A stretch of DNA of 64,000 bases from Phytohabitans maris (lineage in GTDB: Bacteria; Actinomycetota; Actinomycetes; Mycobacteriales; Micromonosporaceae): assembly GCF_031085175.1 (NCBI RefSeq), contig NZ_JAVHUY010000012.1, forward strand, positions 1 to 64,000, written 5' to 3'. Shown piece by piece: positions 60,523 through 64,000 of this stretch. The notes below the pieces were generated by a model. The model searched no databases. It was not told the DNA's origin and worked only from the letters and a program-made list of their open reading frames with translations. Each line of letters starts with the position of its first letter. Within the stretch, counting starts at the first letter, position 1. Made by a program: the position numbers and the translations under genes.

Positions 60523-61983
60523 TCAGCTCACCTCCCGGGGCAGCGTGAAACGTACGTCCTCGCGCGTGGTCTCGGTCTCGCGCACGGTCACCGGGCCGAG
60601 GCCGGAGAGGCAGTGCACGAGGTCGTCGACGAGATGGGGCGGCGCGGAGGCCCCGGCGGTGATGCCCACCCGGCGGGCGCCGGCCAGCCAGCGCAGGTCC
60701 ACCTGCCCGACGTCGTCCACCAGGTGCGCCGGGGCGCCGGCGCGCTCGGCGACCTCGACCAGGCGCCGCGAGTTGGACGAGTTCTCCGAACCGACGACCA
60801 GGACCAGGTCGGCCTCCCGCGCGACGGCGGCCACCGCCCGCTGGCGGTTGGTCGTGGCGTAGCAGATGTCGTCGCGGCGCGGGCCGTCCAGCGCCGGGAA
60901 GCGGCCGCGCAGCACGTCGGCGATCCCCTCGGCCTCGTCGACGGCGAGGGTGGTCTGCATCGCGTACGCGACGCGGCTCGGGTCGGGCGCGGTGACGGTG
61001 GCCGCCGCGGCGAGGTCTTCCACCACGACCACGTGCTCGGGGGCCTCGCCGACCGTACCCTCGACCTCCTCGTGGTCGCCGTGGCCGATCAGGAAGACCG
61101 TGCTGCCCCGGCCGGCGTAGCGGCGCACCTCCGCGTGCACCTTGGCGACCAGAGGGCAGGTGGCGTCGATCACCGACAGGTGGCGGGCCTCCGCCTCCGC
61201 GCGCACCGCCGGGGCGACGCCGTGCGCGGCGAGCACCACCACGGCGCCCTCGGGCACCTCGTCGACCTCGGTGACGAAGACGGCTCCGCGCTCCTCCAGC
61301 TCCCGGACGACGTGTACATTGTGGACGATCTGCCGGCGTACGTACACCGGCGGGCCGTGCCGGTCCAGCGCCCGGCGGACGATGTCGACGGCGCGCTCCA
61401 CGCCGGCGCAGAACGAGCGCGGGCTGGCCAGCAGCAGCTCCCGGGGTCCGGTGGCGGCCGCCCACTGCCGCAGCGCCGGTGCCGCCCGGCGCAGCGCGCG
61501 CAGCGCCCGGACGCCGCGCGCCGGGGTGCCCAGGCTCCACAGTGGATGGTCCGGAGTGTCGACGACGGCGCGTACGACGGCGAACGGCGCCTCCCCGCCC
61601 GGCGCGAGCCAGGCCGACTCCATGTCGACGGCGAGCCCGTCCCCCGGACCCTTGTGCGGCCGCGCGCTGGACCGGACGGGTCCGATGTGGACGTCCAGGC
61701 CGAGGCGGCGCAGCGCGCCGGCGAGCAGCGGCGCGGAGGGGGAGGGCCGGACGCCGTCCTCGTCGCGCACCTCGCTCGCGACCACCAGGTCGCCGGCCGC
61801 GAGGCCGGGTGCCAGGCCGCCACCCACGCCGGCCACGACGGCGGGACCCGGGCCGACCCGCGCGGCCGCCGCCCGCGCCTTGGAAGGACCCATGCCGGTA
61901 CGCACGACGCGCAGGTCCGGCGCGGCGCCGAGCAGGGCCGCCCGCTCGACCAGCAGCGGGGTGTAGACCGTGGCGCCGGTCAC
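60523..61983 (-). CDS. Fusion of HpnG-like nucleoside phosphorylase and IspH (HMBPP reductase)
   Basis: A 486-residue fusion. Residues 1 to ~180 match the nucleoside phosphorylase/nucleosidase fold of HpnG (VVAGVGGGLAPGLAAGDLVVAS; AVDMESAWLA), which removes adenine from adenosylhopane. Residues ~183-470 are a complete IspH/LytB: cluster ligands Cys192 (SPRSFCAGVERA), Cys276 (DATCPLVAKVH) and Cys374 (DICYATTNRQ), plus His222 and His254 and the ENSSNSRRLV motif. IspH makes IPP and DMAPP from HMBPP in the MEP pathway. The GTG start overlaps the cyclase stop. Both halves are in one frame with no internal stop; in most genomes they are separate genes. Confidence 0.9.
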   Translation of the reverse strand: MTGATVYTPLLVERAALLGAAPDLRVVRTGMGPSKARAAAARVGPGPAVVAGVGGGLAPGLAAGDLVVASEVRDEDGVRPSPSAPLLAGALRRLGLDVHIGPVRSSARPHKGPGDGLAVDMESAWLAPGGEAPFAVVRAVVDTPDHPLWSLGTPARGVRALRALRRAAPALRQWAAATGPRELLLASPRSFCAGVERAVDIVRRALDRHGPPVYVRRQIVHNVHVVRELEERGAVFVTEVDEVPEGAVVVLAAHGVAPAVRAEAEARHLSVIDATCPLVAKVHAEVRRYAGRGSTVFLIGHGDHEEVEGTVGEAPEHVVVVEDLAAAATVTAPDPSRVAYAMQTTLAVDEAEGIADVLRGRFPALDGPRRDDICYATTNRQRAVAAVAREADLVLVVGSENSSNSRRLVEVAERAGAPAHLVDDVGQVDLRWLAGARRVGITAGASAPPHLVDDLVHCLSGLGPVTVRETETTREDVRFTLPREVS

Positions 61984-63911
61984 GGGCGCCCCGCCAGGTA
62001 CCGGCCGATCGCTGAGATCGGGAAGACGAGCCGGTACAGGTGGTAGTTGATGTAGAAGTCGCCGGGAAACCCGGTGCCGGTGAACTGCGGCTCGTCCCAG
62101 GTGCCGTCCGGCCGCTGGGTGTCGACCAGGAAGCGGACCCCGCGCTCCACTGTGGACGACGACTCCTCGCCGGCGGCGAGCAGGGCCAGCAGCGCCCAGG
62201 CGGTCTGCGACGCGGTCGAGGTGCCGCGGCCGGCCAGGGCCGGGTCGTCGTACGAGCGCAGGTCCTCGCCCCAGCCGCCGTCCGGGTTCTGGTGCGCCTC
62301 CAGCCAGCGCACGGCGCGGCGGATCGGCGCGGCCCGCCGGTCGGTGCCGGCGGCCACCAGGGCCGGCACGGCGGCGCCGGTGCCGTACACGTGGTTGGCT
62401 CCCCAGCGGCCGAACCAGGACCCGTCCGGCTCCTGCGCCTTCAGCAGCCAGGCCACCCCGCTCCGGCACGCCGCGCTGCCGGCCCGCCCCTCGGCGGCGA
62501 GCATCTCCACGACGTGCGCGGTGACGTCGGCGGAGGGCGGGTCGATCACCTCGCCGAAGTCGCAGAACGGGAGCTTGTTCGCCAGCGTCCGGGTGTTGTC
62601 GGCGTCGAACGCGGCCCAGCCGCCGTCCCGCGAGCGCATGCCGGCCGTCCACGCCACGCCCCGGTCGATCGCCGCGCGGAGCCGGTCCCGGTCCGGGTAC
62701 GCGGTGCGCCGCAACGCCAGCACGATCTCGGCCGTGTCGTCGGTGTCCGGGTAGCCGTCGTTGTCGAACTCGAACGCCCAGCCGCCCGGCGCCAGCCCCG
62801 GCCGGCGCACCGCCCAGTCGCCGGGTACCCGGATCTCCTCGTCCAGCAGCCAGCCGGCGGCGCGTACCAGCGCCGGGTCGTCGGCCGGCGCGCCGGCGTC
62901 GAGCAGCGCGGTCATCGCCAGCCCGGTGTCCCAGACCGGCGACTGGCACGCCTCCAGCCGGCGTACCCAGCCCTCCGGGGTCCGCTCGCGGACGGTGAAG
63001 CGGTCGAGGCCGGCCAGCCCGGCCCGCAGCGCCGGATGGTCCAGCGGGTAGCCGAGCAGGTGCAGGGCGAGCAGCGAGTACACCCACGGGGGCTGGATGC
63101 CGCCCCACGACCCGTCCGCCTCCTGGCGGGCCAGGATCCACTCCGCCGCCCGGCGCCGCGCCAGCTCGCGCAGCGGCCGGACCGGGCGCCGGCCGTACGC
63201 GTGCAGCACCCGGTCGAGGCGCTGGAACGCGCCGGCTGCGCTCCACGGCCGGTCCCGGCGCGCGTGCCTTCCGGTCCGCAGCTCGGCCACGCTGAACGGC
63301 AGCGGCCGCACCGGGCGGAGCGAGCCGACGACGGTCAGCGGCACCACCGTCTGCCGGGCCCAGCAGGCCCAGTTGTAGATGTTGAGCGGAAACCACTTCG
63401 GCAGGAAGATCATCTCGGGTGGCAGCTCGGGCAGCCGGTCCCACGACCACTCGCCGAAGAGGGCGAGCCAGATCCGGGTGAACACCCGGGTGCGCTCCAG
63501 CCCGCCGGAGGCGAGGACGAAGTCGCGGGCCGCCACCATGTGCGGCGCGTCGGCCGGGTCGCCGGCGAGCCGCAGCGCCACCCACGCCTCGACGGTGGTG
63601 GAGAGGTCGGCCGGGCCGCCGTGGAACGTCGCCCAGGTGCCGTCGTCGCGCTGCTGGGAGCGGATCCACCGGGCCGCCTCCGCGGTCTCCTGCTCGCCGC
63701 GGATGCCGAGGAACTCGCGCAGCAGCAGGTCTTCGGCGTCCATGGTGACGTTGGTCTCGAGCTCCCCCTTCCACCAGCCGCGCTCGTCCTGCAACCCGCG
63801 CAGGTGGGCCACCGCCCGGTCCAGCGCTTCGGCGGTGCGGTCGCCCGCCCGGGTGCCGGCCCGCGCCGGTCGCCGTTCCTCGTGTCGAGTCGCCGCGCTG
63901 CCCTGGGTCAT
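61980..63911 (-). CDS. shc: Squalene-hopene cyclase
   Basis: A 643-residue class II triterpene cyclase. The catalytic DTDDTA (DxDDTA) starts at residue 389, and several QW-type repeats are visible (GTWATFHGGPADLS, GSWFGRWGANHVYG, GGWGEDLRSYDD, GTWDEPQFTGTGFPGDFYINYHLYR split over the end). It converts squalene to hopene/hopanol at the membrane. ATG 63911 forms TGATG with the stop of the upstream gene; GTG 63914 is an alternative. TCCACTGTGGA occurs at 62146. Confidence 0.95.
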   Translation of the reverse strand: MTQGSAATRHEERRPARAGTRAGDRTAEALDRAVAHLRGLQDERGWWKGELETNVTMDAEDLLLREFLGIRGEQETAEAARWIRSQQRDDGTWATFHGGPADLSTTVEAWVALRLAGDPADAPHMVAARDFVLASGGLERTRVFTRIWLALFGEWSWDRLPELPPEMIFLPKWFPLNIYNWACWARQTVVPLTVVGSLRPVRPLPFSVAELRTGRHARRDRPWSAAGAFQRLDRVLHAYGRRPVRPLRELARRRAAEWILARQEADGSWGGIQPPWVYSLLALHLLGYPLDHPALRAGLAGLDRFTVRERTPEGWVRRLEACQSPVWDTGLAMTALLDAGAPADDPALVRAAGWLLDEEIRVPGDWAVRRPGLAPGGWAFEFDNDGYPDTDDTAEIVLALRRTAYPDRDRLRAAIDRGVAWTAGMRSRDGGWAAFDADNTRTLANKLPFCDFGEVIDPPSADVTAHVVEMLAAEGRAGSAACRSGVAWLLKAQEPDGSWFGRWGANHVYGTGAAVPALVAAGTDRRAAPIRRAVRWLEAHQNPDGGWGEDLRSYDDPALAGRGTSTASQTAWALLALLAAGEESSSTVERGVRFLVDTQRPDGTWDEPQFTGTGFPGDFYINYHLYRLVFPISAIGRYLAGRP

Positions 63912-64000
63912 CACGCCTCCCGGGTGACGAGGAAACGGCCGAGCGCGACCAGCTCGTCGCGGGGCGGGTCCGGCATGGGAACGGTGGCGAGCGCCGACTC
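63911..64000 (-). CDS. Probable polyprenyl diphosphate synthase, C-terminal end only
   Basis: Only 29 codons are in the window, ending LVALGRFLVTREA before the stop at 63911-63913. The sequence resembles the C-terminus of actinobacterial polyprenyl (farnesyl/geranylgeranyl) diphosphate synthases, and such a gene commonly precedes the cyclase in hopanoid loci. Identification rests mainly on position. Confidence 0.5.
   Translation of the reverse strand, partial: ESALATVPMPDPPRDELVALGRFLVTREA

Overview
The window is about 75% GC DNA from an actinomycete, most plausibly a member of the Micromonosporaceae. This placement rests on strong GC-rich codon bias, frequent GTG starts, GTGA/ATGA stop-start overlaps, LAL-type LuxR regulators, a mycosin-like subtilase and an actinobacterial hopanoid locus. 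I see no rRNA, tRNA, transposase, phage gene or CRISPR array.

Region 1 (1-23.3 kb) looks like a cell-envelope and regulatory island with type VII secretion flavour. It holds the 3' part of a very large RG-rich protein with an HEMFH zinc-protease motif, and a coupled block in which two paralogous ATPase/LuxR regulators flank an unusual beta-helix plus AAA+ (CbxX/EccA-like) fusion, ending with a membrane-anchored discoidin-domain protein. Then come two unknown proteins, an ECF sigma factor that overlaps tail-to-tail with a stand-alone receiver, a NarL-type two-component system co-transcribed with a membrane-anchored CBM protein, a transglycosylase-like protein with a ricin lectin domain, a mycosin-like protease and a pentapeptide-type repeat protein. 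The transglycosylase-like and mycosin-like proteins have lost their catalytic residues. No esx, eccB, eccC or eccD gene is present in the window.

Region 2 (23.3-41.6 kb) has an aldehyde dehydrogenase gene facing away from a long plus-strand catabolic run of 16 recognisable genes: Fe-S flavin oxidoreductase, methyltransferase, NitT/TauT-type ABC transporter, SDR, M20 peptidase homologue, alpha/beta hydrolase homologue, Ohr, IclR regulator, CaiB CoA-transferase, cyclase, MmgE/PrpD, hydantoinase-like amidohydrolase and CitE-like lyase. A good promoter overlapped by a palindrome precedes it. The substrate is unknown; activation to a CoA thioester and cleavage by a malyl/citramalyl-CoA-type lyase is a reasonable inference.

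Region 3 (41.7-47.4 kb) is a small polysaccharide cassette (glycosyltransferase, polymerase-like membrane protein, SGNH acyltransferase) converging on a lipoprotein gene. Region 4 (47.5-59.2 kb) is a second catabolic operon, divergent from a TetR gene: FAH hydrolase, AtzA/SsnA-like amidohydrolase, sugar-type ABC transporter, metallo-beta-lactamase hydrolase, two-subunit 3-oxoacid CoA-transferase, SCP2-type thiolase and a second CaiB protein. Near-identical 14-bp repeats in the divergent promoter region are candidate TetR operators.

Region 5 (59.5-64 kb, minus strand) is part of a hopanoid operon: end of a probable polyprenyl diphosphate synthase, squalene-hopene cyclase, an HpnG-IspH fusion, and HpnH.

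Two features deserve special attention. Tiny ORFs that overlap the stop of the upstream gene and the start of the downstream gene occur in two separate operons. An 11-bp palindromic word (TCCACAGTGGA) is repeated throughout the window.
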